In this document: one piece after another, positions 9,293-15,091 of the stretch
Position numbering within the stretch: position 1 is the stretch's first letter
How the letters are laid out: every line of letters starts with the position of its first letter
Assembly (NCBI GenBank): GCA_017545095.1
Contig: JAFYCU010000233.1
Coordinates: 1-15,091 of the forward strand
Direction of reading: 5' to 3'
DNA length: 15,091 nucleotides
From: Muribaculaceae bacterium
Lineage (GTDB): Bacteria > Bacteroidota > Bacteroidia > Bacteroidales > Muribaculaceae
The notes under the pieces: generated by a model
Seen by the model: only the letters and a program-made list of their open reading frames with translations
The model's database searches: none
What the model was told of the DNA's origin: nothing
Translations under genes and position numbers: made by a program

Positions 9293-10237
9293 CGCATTAT
9301 GCATTGAAAGAAGCTTGCCGAGCATGGCGATAATGCGGGCGGTGGCGATGTCTACGCCCGTGCGGTTCACGTGGTAGCCGCCGTTGTAATTGCACTTGTC
9401 GGGCACGGTGAGCCAGGCGGGTGGGGCGGCGTAAGGGTATCCGATGCTGTCGAGCGCATGGGCAATGGCGGGGTCGTAGGTGCAGCCAAAGTGCTGCCGT
9501 GGGCAGATGGGGGGCAACATCACCACGGTGGCTCCGCGTTGCTGGCAGGCGTGGAGTGTGCCATCGAGCCAGTGCATGAAATCGGCATTGATGATGCGCG
9601 GTGTGAAGGGCTGCGACAGCTCCACATCGCCCGGCGGCAAGGTCCAGTGGCTCACCTCATCGCCTAGGTCGTTGAAACCACTGGCCACATAGCGATAGCT
9701 GTCGTTGCACGACGGCGAGTCTAAGCTGCCACCCATGGCTGCACGCAGCATTCGCTTCACGTTGGCGGCTGCCAATCGGGGCATCCCCAGCACCACGTTT
9801 TGCCATTGCTGGCCGTTCAACCGGCTCATGTGGTGCCAGCCTGTGGCAGCCATGAGGGCCGGCAATGTCTCGGGCTCGCCGTTGCCGCCGCTGAAGTAGT
9901 TGCCATATTCCATCGCCACAACCACCACGTCGCCCCGGTGCAGGCGCGCCAACACGTCGCCCAGCACGAGCCGGATGCCGATGCCACCATGCAGACCCAT
10001 GTTCACCACGTGGCAGTGCAGCGAATCCTGGATGCGGTGCGAGTCGATGCCGAAGGCCAGGTTGCTGCCACCCGCCAGAATGATGCGCGGCGGTGCCACG
10101 CTGTCGAGCAGCGCCAGCTTGTGGTTATAGGCCTGCAAATAGCTATTGCCGTCGGGGGGGATGGCCACGGCCAGAAACACGACCACGGTCACGAAAGCCA
10201 CAATGGCCACAACGCTGCGAACAAGGAAACGCTTCAT
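9275..10237 (-). CDS. SGNH/GDSL-like protein paired with MBOAT acyltransferase
   Basis: This 320-residue protein has an N-terminal hydrophobic signal/anchor (FLVRSVVAIVAFVTVVVFLA, about residues 4-23), so the rest is probably periplasmic. IILAGGSNLAFGIDS (53-66) resembles SGNH block I with candidate nucleophile S58. VVNMGLHGG (77-85) fits the glycine block. CNYNGGYHVNRTG (282-294) contains candidate catalytic H289. Only 3 bases separate its ATG from the stop of the MBOAT gene upstream, so the two are co-transcribed. Comparable MBOAT/SGNH pairs (AlgI with AlgJ/AlgX, DltB with DltD) move acyl groups across the membrane and onto extracytoplasmic polymers. The acceptor here is unknown. The last ~10 codons and the stop fall in the dispersed repeat, so the natural C-terminus may have been replaced. 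Confidence 0.75.
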   Translation of the reverse strand: MKRFLVRSVVAIVAFVTVVVFLAVAIPPDGNSYLQAYNHKLALLDSVAPPRIILAGGSNLAFGIDSHRIQDSLHCHVVNMGLHGGIGIRLVLGDVLARLHRGDVVVVAMEYGNYFSGGNGEPETLPALMAATGWHHMSRLNGQQWQNVVLGMPRLAAANVKRMLRAAMGGSLDSPSCNDSYRYVASGFNDLGDEVSHWTLPPGDVELSQPFTPRIINADFMHWLDGTLHACQQRGATVVMLPPICPRQHFGCTYDPAIAHALDSIGYPYAAPPAWLTVPDKCNYNGGYHVNRTGVDIATARIIAMLGKLLSMHNAFFSDE

Positions 10238-10240
10238 GAC

Positions 10241-11635
10241 TCAGAACTGGAAATAGATGAACTGCGACTGTGTGCCGGCCAGCAGGCTGATGGCGGTGGC
10301 AAGCATGGCATAGCACCCCCAGCGCACGCTGGCGTGGTGGGCGGGCCATGAGGCCGAGGCGAACTGCAACGGATGCTCGCGGTCGCGGGTGAGCCATTCG
10401 GCGATGAGCAGCACGGCAATGGCCGCCATGGGCAAGAAGGCGCTTGCCGAGATGCCTCCCCAGGGGTTCGCCACCATGTTGGTCAGGTAACTTGCCGCTT
10501 CGCCGATGGAGGGGGCGCGGAACAGCACCCAGCCCAGTGTAACAAAACCAAAGGTGAGCACCATGCCCAGCACTTGTGGCAGCCGCACCTTGCCCATGCG
10601 CCACACCGCCAGCAACACGCCGTGATACAACCCCCAGACCACAAACGTCCAATTAGCACCATGCCATAGGCCGCTCAGGGCAAACACTATCAGGATGTTT
10701 CGCACGGTAATCCATCGTGAGCGGCGACTGCCGCCCAGCGGGAAATAGACGTAGTGGGTGAACCAGCGCATGAGCGAGATGTGCCAACGCCGCCAAAAAT
10801 CTTGCACGCTGGCAGCGAAATAGGGATGGTGGAAATTGCGCGTGAGCCGGATGCCAAACATTCGGGCACAGCCAATGGCGATGTCGCTGTAGCCCGAGAA
10901 GTCGCCATAAATCTGAAAGGCAAACATCACTGCCGCCACCACGAGCATGGCGCCGCCGGTGTGATGGTGGTTGTCCCACACTTGGTTCACTACCGCCGCG
11001 CAGTTGTCGGCCACGACCATCTTTTTGAAGAACCCCCACAGCATCTGCCGCACACCGTCCACCGCCTGAGCATAGTGGAACTGCCGCTTGCGCAGGAACT
11101 GCGGCAGCAGGTCGCTGGCTCGCTCGATGGGGCCGGCCACCAGTTGGGGAAAGAAACTGATGTAGGCGAAAAACGCAACCGCGTCGCGGGTGGGCGGCAC
11201 CTCGCGGCGATACACGTCGATGGTGTAGCTCAGTGCCTGAAAGGTGTAGAAACTGATGCCCACGGGCAGCACCACGGTGAGCGTGCCCCAGTCGGGCGCG
11301 ACACCTATCATGCCCAGCAGTTGAGACAATTCAGCAGCGAAGAAGTTGAAGTATTTGAAAGCACCCAGTATGCCCAGGTTGAGTGTCACGTTGGCGGCAC
11401 ACACCGTGCAGCGCACGCGGCCTGAGCGGCATTGTGACATCGCCGCCGCACTGCCATAGCTGCAAGCCGAGGTGAGCGCAATAAGCCCCAAGCAACGCCA
11501 GTCCCACCAGCCGTAGAACACATAGCTGGCTGCAACCACCAGCACATTTTGCCAGTGCAGCCGGTTGCACAGCAGCCAGTAGACGGCAAACACCACGGGC
11601 AGGAACAGCAGAAACTCAAGCGAATTGAAAAGCAT
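10241..11635 (-). CDS. MBOAT-family membrane O-acyltransferase (AlgI/DltB-like)
   Basis: This 464-residue multi-pass inner-membrane protein belongs to the MBOAT family. The start is the ATG at 11635, giving MLFNSLEFLLFLPVVFAVYW, the usual first helix. A further in-frame extension to 11770 exists but is encoded by low-complexity repeat and is rejected. Landmarks are LPVGISFYTFQALSYTIDVYR (123-143), FFPQLVAGPIER (161-172), IYGDFSGYSDIAIG (242-255), FWRRWHISL (280-288, H285) and the catalytic SGLWHGANWTF (321-331, H325). FIYFQF closes the protein as in AlgI homologues. The family transfers acyl, often acetyl, groups from a cytoplasmic donor to exported glycans. It heads a tight pair with the SGNH gene and lies 187 bases behind the sigma/barrel fusion on the same strand. 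Confidence 0.92.
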   Translation of the reverse strand: MLFNSLEFLLFLPVVFAVYWLLCNRLHWQNVLVVAASYVFYGWWDWRCLGLIALTSACSYGSAAAMSQCRSGRVRCTVCAANVTLNLGILGAFKYFNFFAAELSQLLGMIGVAPDWGTLTVVLPVGISFYTFQALSYTIDVYRREVPPTRDAVAFFAYISFFPQLVAGPIERASDLLPQFLRKRQFHYAQAVDGVRQMLWGFFKKMVVADNCAAVVNQVWDNHHHTGGAMLVVAAVMFAFQIYGDFSGYSDIAIGCARMFGIRLTRNFHHPYFAASVQDFWRRWHISLMRWFTHYVYFPLGGSRRSRWITVRNILIVFALSGLWHGANWTFVVWGLYHGVLLAVWRMGKVRLPQVLGMVLTFGFVTLGWVLFRAPSIGEAASYLTNMVANPWGGISASAFLPMAAIAVLLIAEWLTRDREHPLQFASASWPAHHASVRWGCYAMLATAISLLAGTQSQFIYFQF

Positions 11636-11644
11636 AAAGAGGAG

Positions 11645-11735
11645 GGGGATAAGGGAAAAAGTGACAAGTAATAAGTGACGAGTGACGAGTAAAAAATGAC
11701 AAGGGGAAAGTAAAAAATAACAAGTGAGAAGGGGA
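11645..11735. repeat. Low-complexity AAGTGACGAGTGACGAG / AAAAAATGACAAG tract
   Basis: Imperfect repeats of GTGACGAGT and AAAAAATGACAAG fill the region before the MBOAT start. On the minus strand this reads as CGTCACTCGTCACT words, the same vocabulary as the tails of both long dispersed repeats. No promoter box is evident. Confidence 0.7.
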
Positions 11736-11785
11736 CGGCGGCGCAGCCACAGCATACGCCACCGATGCATCTTGCATCTTGGTAA

Positions 11786-11805
11786 GCCCCTCCTTGAGGA
11801 GGGGT
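11786..11805. repeat. Palindrome between sigma/barrel and MBOAT genes
   Basis: CCCCTCCT-TG-AGGAGGGG (11787-11804) is an 8-bp perfect stem with a 2-nt loop, or 9 bp counting a terminal G-T pair. It lies 18 bases past the minus-strand stop at 11823. There is no U-tract on either strand, so it is a weak terminator at best and may be a REP-like element. Confidence 0.65.
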
Positions 11806-11822
11806 TTGGGGAGACTTTATTC

Positions 11823-13598
11823 CTACGGTGTGATGCGTATGCCGAATGGGAATGCTACATCGAAGGGGTGCACGGTGCGGTAGGTCTCCACAGGGCTGCC
11901 GGTGGGGATGTAGTAGCGGAAGCCGGGCTCGAAATAGGCCTTGACGTGCGGCAGCAGCTGGTACTGCACGCCCACGCCGGCTCCCACCGACCATTGCCAT
12001 GGTGCTTTGATGGTGGCGTGGGTGGAGGGGAACACGAGCGAGTCGCCCGGTGCGTGTTCGAAGGGACCGATATAGACCCATTCGGTGGTCTCGCGGCCAC
12101 GCACGGGGATGTCGAGCCTCAGGCTGCCCGAGGCATACACCGATAGGCGGTTGCGCTGCCAGATGGTGTAGGTGGCACCTATCGGCACGTTTAGGTAGTT
12201 GAGCCGTTGTGTGCGGCGCGTGATGTCGTTGCCATTGCCGTTGTCGGCCTCGAAGGTCGATTTCATCCACGTGAAGCCCAAGCCGCTGTTTAGGCTCCAC
12301 CGCTGCGAGAGCGGCACGGCCAGCGACAGCTGGATGGTGCGCGGACGCTCGTGATGCTTGGTCTCACTCAGCGGAGTGCGGTCGTTGTAATCATGATGCA
12401 CGTCTTGATCGCCCTCTGGTGGTGGATCGCCTAGCTCACTGGCGTGCCGCTCGGCGATGGCGGTCATGCGGCTGGCATCCACCGAGTCCATCAGCGAGGC
12501 GTTCTCGTCAACATAGCGGTAGTAGTCGCCCCAGGTGTATAGGCGCATGCCTCGGTCGGTCTCGCCGCCGGCAAAGTTCACCACCGCGAGGAAATTATCG
12601 GTCACGCTGCTGGTCATCCCGCCGCTGCCGCCATAGGCCAGGTTCATCTGCCAAGGTTTGCGGCGCGGCGTTTTCTCTTCTCCATGCCAAGCGGCAATGT
12701 TCGCAGGCGCAATGGTGCGAGTCGGCCATGCGATTTGTGGCACGTTCAAGATTCGTGCCGTCACATCGCTGGCCGTCAACAGCGCACTGGGTAGCGAATC
12801 GCTCCTTGCTGTCGAGCCCTCGTCGGGCACAATGGGGGCTGGCATGACGGCCGAAGGCGTTGTGGGTGAGGCTGGGGCACGATTCGCTAGTGTGGGCTGT
12901 GTAACGGCGATGTTGGTTTCCATTTCAGCCTTCCACTCATCGTGATGGGTGGTTGTGGTGGGGGAGGGTGGGGTTGTCATGTCGTTTTTTTTCTGGTTCA
13001 ATATCAGCAAGGCGGCAATAGGAGCCAGCAGTGCCGCCACCATCAGTGCCCAGTAGCGGTGGAGCATCTGCTGCAGCAGGTCGCGGGCGCGCGACAGCTG
13101 CGAACGGCTCGTGCTCGCGGCGATGCCCAGCAAATCGCCGATTTGCTCATGCGTCAGTCCGTCGAAAGTGTGCAGGCGGAACACTTGTTCGTAGCCCAGC
13201 GGAAGGCGTTGCACCATGTCCATCATCACCGGTATTGGTGGCACGGGCAATTCGCCATCGGAGTCCTCGTCCATCGCACCTGCCTCCACAAGCGGCACCT
13301 GACGGGCCACCTGCTCATGTTTCAGGTAGTTCAGCGCGGTGTTGCGCACAATGCTGCGCATCCAGCCCGGCAGCCGCGAGGTTTCTCGCAACGTGGCCAG
13401 CGACGTGAGAATCATCACCCAGGCATCATGCTCCACGTCGCGCGCGGCATCCACATCGTGCACATAGTGCAACGCCAGCAACAGCAGCTGCTCGTGATGC
13501 TCACGATACAGCTGCTCCACTGCAGCAGGGTCGCCTGCGACCACCCGAGACAGCAATTCCTCGGAGCTGATGACTGTTTGCCGTTGCTTATTCGCCAT
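11823..13598 (-). CDS. ECF sigma factor fused to inner-membrane helix, periplasmic linker and outer-membrane beta-barrel
   Basis: This is one continuous 591-residue frame. Residues 12-95 are sigma region 2 (LLSRVVAGDPAAVEQLYREH, then DAWVMILTSL and LPGWMRSIVRNTALNYLKHE). A linker of about 96-122 leads to region 4 at 123-178 (RLPLGYEQVFRLHTFDG, LTHEQIGDLLGIA, STSRSQLSRARDLL helix-turn-helix). A single hydrophobic helix (WALMVAALLAPIAALLIL, 183-200) and QKKND stop-transfer follow, then a ~110-residue Pro/Thr/Ala-rich stretch. From ~313 (RKPWQMNLAYGGSGG) to 591 there are alternating beta strands ending AFPFGIRIT, as in small outer-membrane barrels. The predicted topology is sigma domain in cytoplasm, linker across periplasm, barrel in outer membrane. 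Bacteroides has separate ECF sigma factors paired with dual membrane-spanning anti-sigma barrels; here both are one chain with no visible anti-sigma domain. The start at 13598 (MANKQRQTVISSEELL) is chosen; an upstream extension to 13772 is repeat-encoded. Confidence 0.88.
   Translation of the reverse strand: MANKQRQTVISSEELLSRVVAGDPAAVEQLYREHHEQLLLLALHYVHDVDAARDVEHDAWVMILTSLATLRETSRLPGWMRSIVRNTALNYLKHEQVARQVPLVEAGAMDEDSDGELPVPPIPVMMDMVQRLPLGYEQVFRLHTFDGLTHEQIGDLLGIAASTSRSQLSRARDLLQQMLHRYWALMVAALLAPIAALLILNQKKNDMTTPPSPTTTTHHDEWKAEMETNIAVTQPTLANRAPASPTTPSAVMPAPIVPDEGSTARSDSLPSALLTASDVTARILNVPQIAWPTRTIAPANIAAWHGEEKTPRRKPWQMNLAYGGSGGMTSSVTDNFLAVVNFAGGETDRGMRLYTWGDYYRYVDENASLMDSVDASRMTAIAERHASELGDPPPEGDQDVHHDYNDRTPLSETKHHERPRTIQLSLAVPLSQRWSLNSGLGFTWMKSTFEADNGNGNDITRRTQRLNYLNVPIGATYTIWQRNRLSVYASGSLRLDIPVRGRETTEWVYIGPFEHAPGDSLVFPSTHATIKAPWQWSVGAGVGVQYQLLPHVKAYFEPGFRYYIPTGSPVETYRTVHPFDVAFPFGIRITP
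12985..12992 (-). other. A8 homopolymer in the sigma/barrel coding strand, just after the membrane helix
   Basis: The coding strand reads CAG AAA AAA AAC GAC ATG ACA. Loss of one A gives CAG AAA AAA ACG ACA TGA, a stop two codons on. That TGA overlaps the next in-frame ATG (12978-12980) as ATGA. It is a possible site of slippage or frameshift that would leave a ~205-residue membrane-tethered sigma factor without the barrel. Confidence 0.5.
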
Positions 13599-13613
13599 TG
13601 CGTTATAAATGAC

Positions 13614-13669
13614 AACCAGATATTGAAAACGTTGCACCATCACTCGATATTTTATCGCAATTTCTGGTT
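13614..13669. promoter_or_regulatory. Inverted repeats upstream of the sigma/barrel gene (possible operator)
   Basis: AACCAGA (13614-13620) and TCTGGTT (13663-13669) are inverted repeats bracketing a smaller palindrome CGATA-TTT-TATCG (13645-13657). They lie 16-71 bases upstream of the minus-strand start codon. I see no TAnnTTTG box on that strand, so the gene may use another sigma factor, possibly its own product. Confidence 0.35.
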
Positions 13670-13695
13670 CTACTCGAATTTGGATGCAAGATGCA

Positions 13696-13730
13696 ACAAG
13701 AACCAAGAAGCAAGCCTCAAGAACCACAAT
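13696..13730. repeat. CAAGAACC/CAAGAAGC microrepeat tract
   Basis: CAAGAACCAAGAAGCAAG followed by CCTCAAGAACCAC is of the same kind as the tracts at 7801 and 9072. It again directly precedes and merges with a long dispersed repeat. Confidence 0.75.
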
Positions 13731-13888
13731 GCAAGAAGCAAGAGCACAATCAGTCCGCAGGTCGCAAGGCACGCCTTGCGAAACCCTGCCGCATTCCGCC
13801 GCTCGTAGCGTGGACGTGGCAGGCCGCGTCCCTACAAAACGCTTGTTTACTTGTTTGTCCCTCGCCCTTCGTCACTCATCACTAAAAA
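13715..13888. repeat. Long dispersed repeat, copy B (direct repeat of 9124-9292)
   Basis: It has the same orientation and order as copy A: hairpin TCGCAAGGC-AC-GCCTTGCGA (13762-13781), hairpin GGACGTGGC-AG-GCCGCGTCC (13812-13831), then the TCACTCATCACTAAAAAA tail. Relative to copy A it lacks one base in the first loop and carries a 7-nt insertion (CCCTTCG type) before the tail. It ends just before the pepT promoter. Confidence 0.9.
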
Positions 13889-13903
13889 AATGTGCATCGT
13901 TCA

Positions 13904-13933
13904 TTGTGCATTGTGCATTATTTCGTACCTTTG
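13904..13933 (+). promoter_or_regulatory. pepT: Bacteroidetes promoter of pepT
   Basis: The -7 box TACCTTTG (13926-13933) has a TTG at 13904-13906, exactly 19 bases upstream, so both halves of the Bacteroidetes consensus are present. The predicted leader is about 35 nt. It begins only 15 bases after dispersed repeat copy B. Confidence 0.75.
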
Positions 13934-13976
13934 CCGATTGAAAATGAATGTTCACTATTAAAAACGATTTTAGAAT

Positions 13977-15091
13977 ATGAAACTCGTTGACAGATTTTTG
14001 AAGTATGTGAAGTTTGACACACAGAGCGACGACCTCACCAACCTTACCCCGTCCACCCCGGGGCAGATGACCTTTGCCCGTGAGCTGGAGAAGGAACTCC
14101 ATGAGATGGGTCTGAGCGACATCTCGCTCGACGACAACGGTTACCTGTATGCCACCTTGCCCGGCAACTGCGACCACCCGGTGCCCACACTGGGCTTTAT
14201 CGCCCACATGGACACGGCTCCCGACATGAGCGGCCACGATGTGAAGCCGCGCATCGTCGACTATCAGGGCGGTGCCATCACGCTCAACGCCGAGCAGGGC
14301 ATCACGCTCGATCCGGCACAGTTCCCCGAGCTGAACGACTATGTGGGTCAGCAGCTCATCGTCACCGATGGCACCACGCTGCTCGGCGCCGACGACAAGG
14401 CCGGTATTGCCGAGATTCTCAGTGCCGTGGAGTGGCTGCAGCAGCATCCCGAGGTGAAGCACGGTGACATTCGCGTGGGCTTCAACCCCGACGAGGAAAT
14501 AGGTCTGGGCGCACACCACTTCGACGTGAAGAAATTCGGTGCCGTCTGGGCCTACACCATGGACGGTGGTGCCGTGGGCGAGCTGGAATATGAAAACTTC
14601 AACGCCGCCAGTGCCAAGGTCACCTTCAAGGGACTGAATGTGCACCCTGGGTCGGCCAAGGGCAAGATGCTCAACTCGATGCGCGTGGCCATTCAGTTTG
14701 CAGCCATGCTCCCGCGATGGGAGACACCCGAGCACACCGAGGGCTACGAGGGCTTCTATCACCTGATTGGCATGGAGGGGAATGTGGAGCAAACCACCAT
14801 GAGCTACATCCTGCGCGACCACGACCGTGCACGCTTCGAGAGCCGCAAGCGCGAAATCGAGCACCTGTGCCGCAAGGTGAACAGCGAGTTCCCCGGTTGC
14901 GCAACTTGCGAAATCAAGGATCAATACTACAACATGCGCGAGAAAATCGAGCCTGTGATGCACATCATCGACCTGGCCAAGCGGGCCATGGAGCTTGCCG
15001 GTGTCACCCCCAAGGTGCAGCCCATTCGTGGCGGAACCGATGGTGCACAGCTCTCGTTCAAGGGTCTCCCATGCCCCAACATCTTTGCCGG
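13977..15091 (+). CDS. pepT: Peptidase T (tripeptide aminopeptidase), 3'-truncated
   Basis: This zinc M20-family exopeptidase removes the N-terminal residue from tripeptides in the cytoplasm. The window ends after 371 codons of the roughly 405-410 expected, so the C-terminal metal-ligand histidine is not visible. Visible metal and catalytic residues are [11 protein letters not shown] (H77, D79), [10 protein letters not shown] (bridging D140), [14 protein letters not shown] (catalytic E173, with E174) and [10 protein letters not shown] (D196). The order and numbering match the well-studied enterobacterial enzyme almost residue for residue. [15 protein letters not shown] at about 221-235 and [24 protein letters not shown] at the end also fit the family. 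The ATG at 13977 gives [19 protein letters not shown], the normal N-terminus. It is divergent from the sigma/barrel gene with its own promoter. Confidence 0.96.
   Translation, partial: MKLVDRFLKYVKFDTQSDDLTNLTPSTPGQMTFARELEKELHEMGLSDISLDDNGYLYATLPGNCDHPVPTLGFIAHMDTAPDMSGHDVKPRIVDYQGGAITLNAEQGITLDPAQFPELNDYVGQQLIVTDGTTLLGADDKAGIAEILSAVEWLQQHPEVKHGDIRVGFNPDEEIGLGAHHFDVKKFGAVWAYTMDGGAVGELEYENFNAASAKVTFKGLNVHPGSAKGKMLNSMRVAIQFAAMLPRWETPEHTEGYEGFYHLIGMEGNVEQTTMSYILRDHDRARFESRKREIEHLCRKVNSEFPGCATCEIKDQYYNMREKIEPVMHIIDLAKRAMELAGVTPKVQPIRGGTDGAQLSFKGLPCPNIFA

Noticed and set aside
11636..11770. N-terminal extension of the MBOAT protein to 11770
   Set aside because: The extra 45 residues are read from low-complexity AAGTGACGAG DNA, and the family N-terminus begins at the ATG at 11635.
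11786..11805. Intrinsic terminator for the sigma/barrel gene
   Set aside because: The stem is good, but no U-tract follows it on the minus strand, so I list it only as a palindrome.
11823..13598. Sigma/barrel fusion as an assembly or frameshift artefact
   Set aside because: The A8 run makes this possible and resequencing would settle it. However, splitting the frame there would leave the barrel without any signal or membrane helix, which makes the continuous reading more sensible.
13599..13772. N-terminal extension of the sigma/barrel protein to 13772
   Set aside because: The extension covers microrepeats, part of dispersed repeat B and the likely promoter. The sigma fold starts properly from the ATG at 13598.
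12942..13808. Long + strand ORF opposite the sigma domain
   Set aside because: It is a His/Gln/Arg-rich antisense reading of the sigma gene, typical of GC-rich shadow frames. The same applies to the long frames opposite speA, DUF445, the MBOAT gene and pepT.
9124..13888. Composite transposon bounded by insertion sequences
   Set aside because: The flanking repeats are direct, about 170 bp, carry no transposase ORF, and show no terminal inverted repeats or target-site duplication that I can find.

Overview
The window is chromosomal DNA from a member of the Bacteroidales, most like a GC-rich gut Muribaculaceae or Prevotellaceae lineage; I cannot name the genus. The evidence is three TAnnTTTG-type -7 promoter boxes, genes with no strong Shine-Dalgarno sequence, a surface protein ending in a type IX-style C-terminal signal, and an outer-membrane barrel joined to an ECF sigma factor in a way that recalls the Bacteroides dual membrane-spanning regulators. 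I saw no rRNA, tRNA, CRISPR array, transposase or phage gene.

Layout, left to right. (1) 2-4288 (+) is the 3' part of a large modular surface protein with alternating Ig-like repeats and three copies of an unrecognised ~200-residue module. A perfect 19-bp hairpin follows it. (2) 4523-5161 (+) is a small LUD-domain protein with a cysteine cluster, behind its own promoter and a structured leader. (3) 5162-5870 is gene-free. It holds an array of 47-bp units, each with a 9-bp hairpin, then a promoter and structured leader for the next gene. (4) 5871-7796 (+) is arginine decarboxylase SpeA and 7963-8979 (+) is a DUF445 membrane protein. They are separated by a low-complexity CAAGAACC tract, and a U-tract terminator closes the block. 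(5) Three genes lie on the minus strand between 13598 and 9275: a sigma factor/transmembrane/outer-membrane-barrel fusion, then an MBOAT O-acyltransferase, then an SGNH-like partner. (6) 13977-15091 (+) is peptidase T, cut by the window end, with a good Bacteroidetes promoter.

The most unusual content is the minus-strand block. Its first gene fuses a complete ECF sigma factor (regions 2 and 4) directly to one inner-membrane helix, a ~110-residue Pro/Thr-rich periplasmic linker and an outer-membrane beta-barrel. Bacteroides is known to have separate sigma factors paired with dual membrane-spanning anti-sigma barrel proteins. Here sensor, tether and sigma factor appear to be one chain. An A8 run just after the helix would end the protein two codons later if one A were lost, and that stop would overlap the next ATG. 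Two direct copies of a ~170-bp hairpin element (9124-9292 and 13715-13888) bracket exactly these three genes, so the block looks like a removable cassette carrying a trans-envelope regulator and an O-acylation pair. That the regulator controls the acylation genes is inference from position.

The other theme is a dense set of short palindromes, most with a 9-bp stem and 2-nt loop, in nearly every intergenic region. Several stems differ by compensatory changes, and they occur alongside tandem microrepeats.
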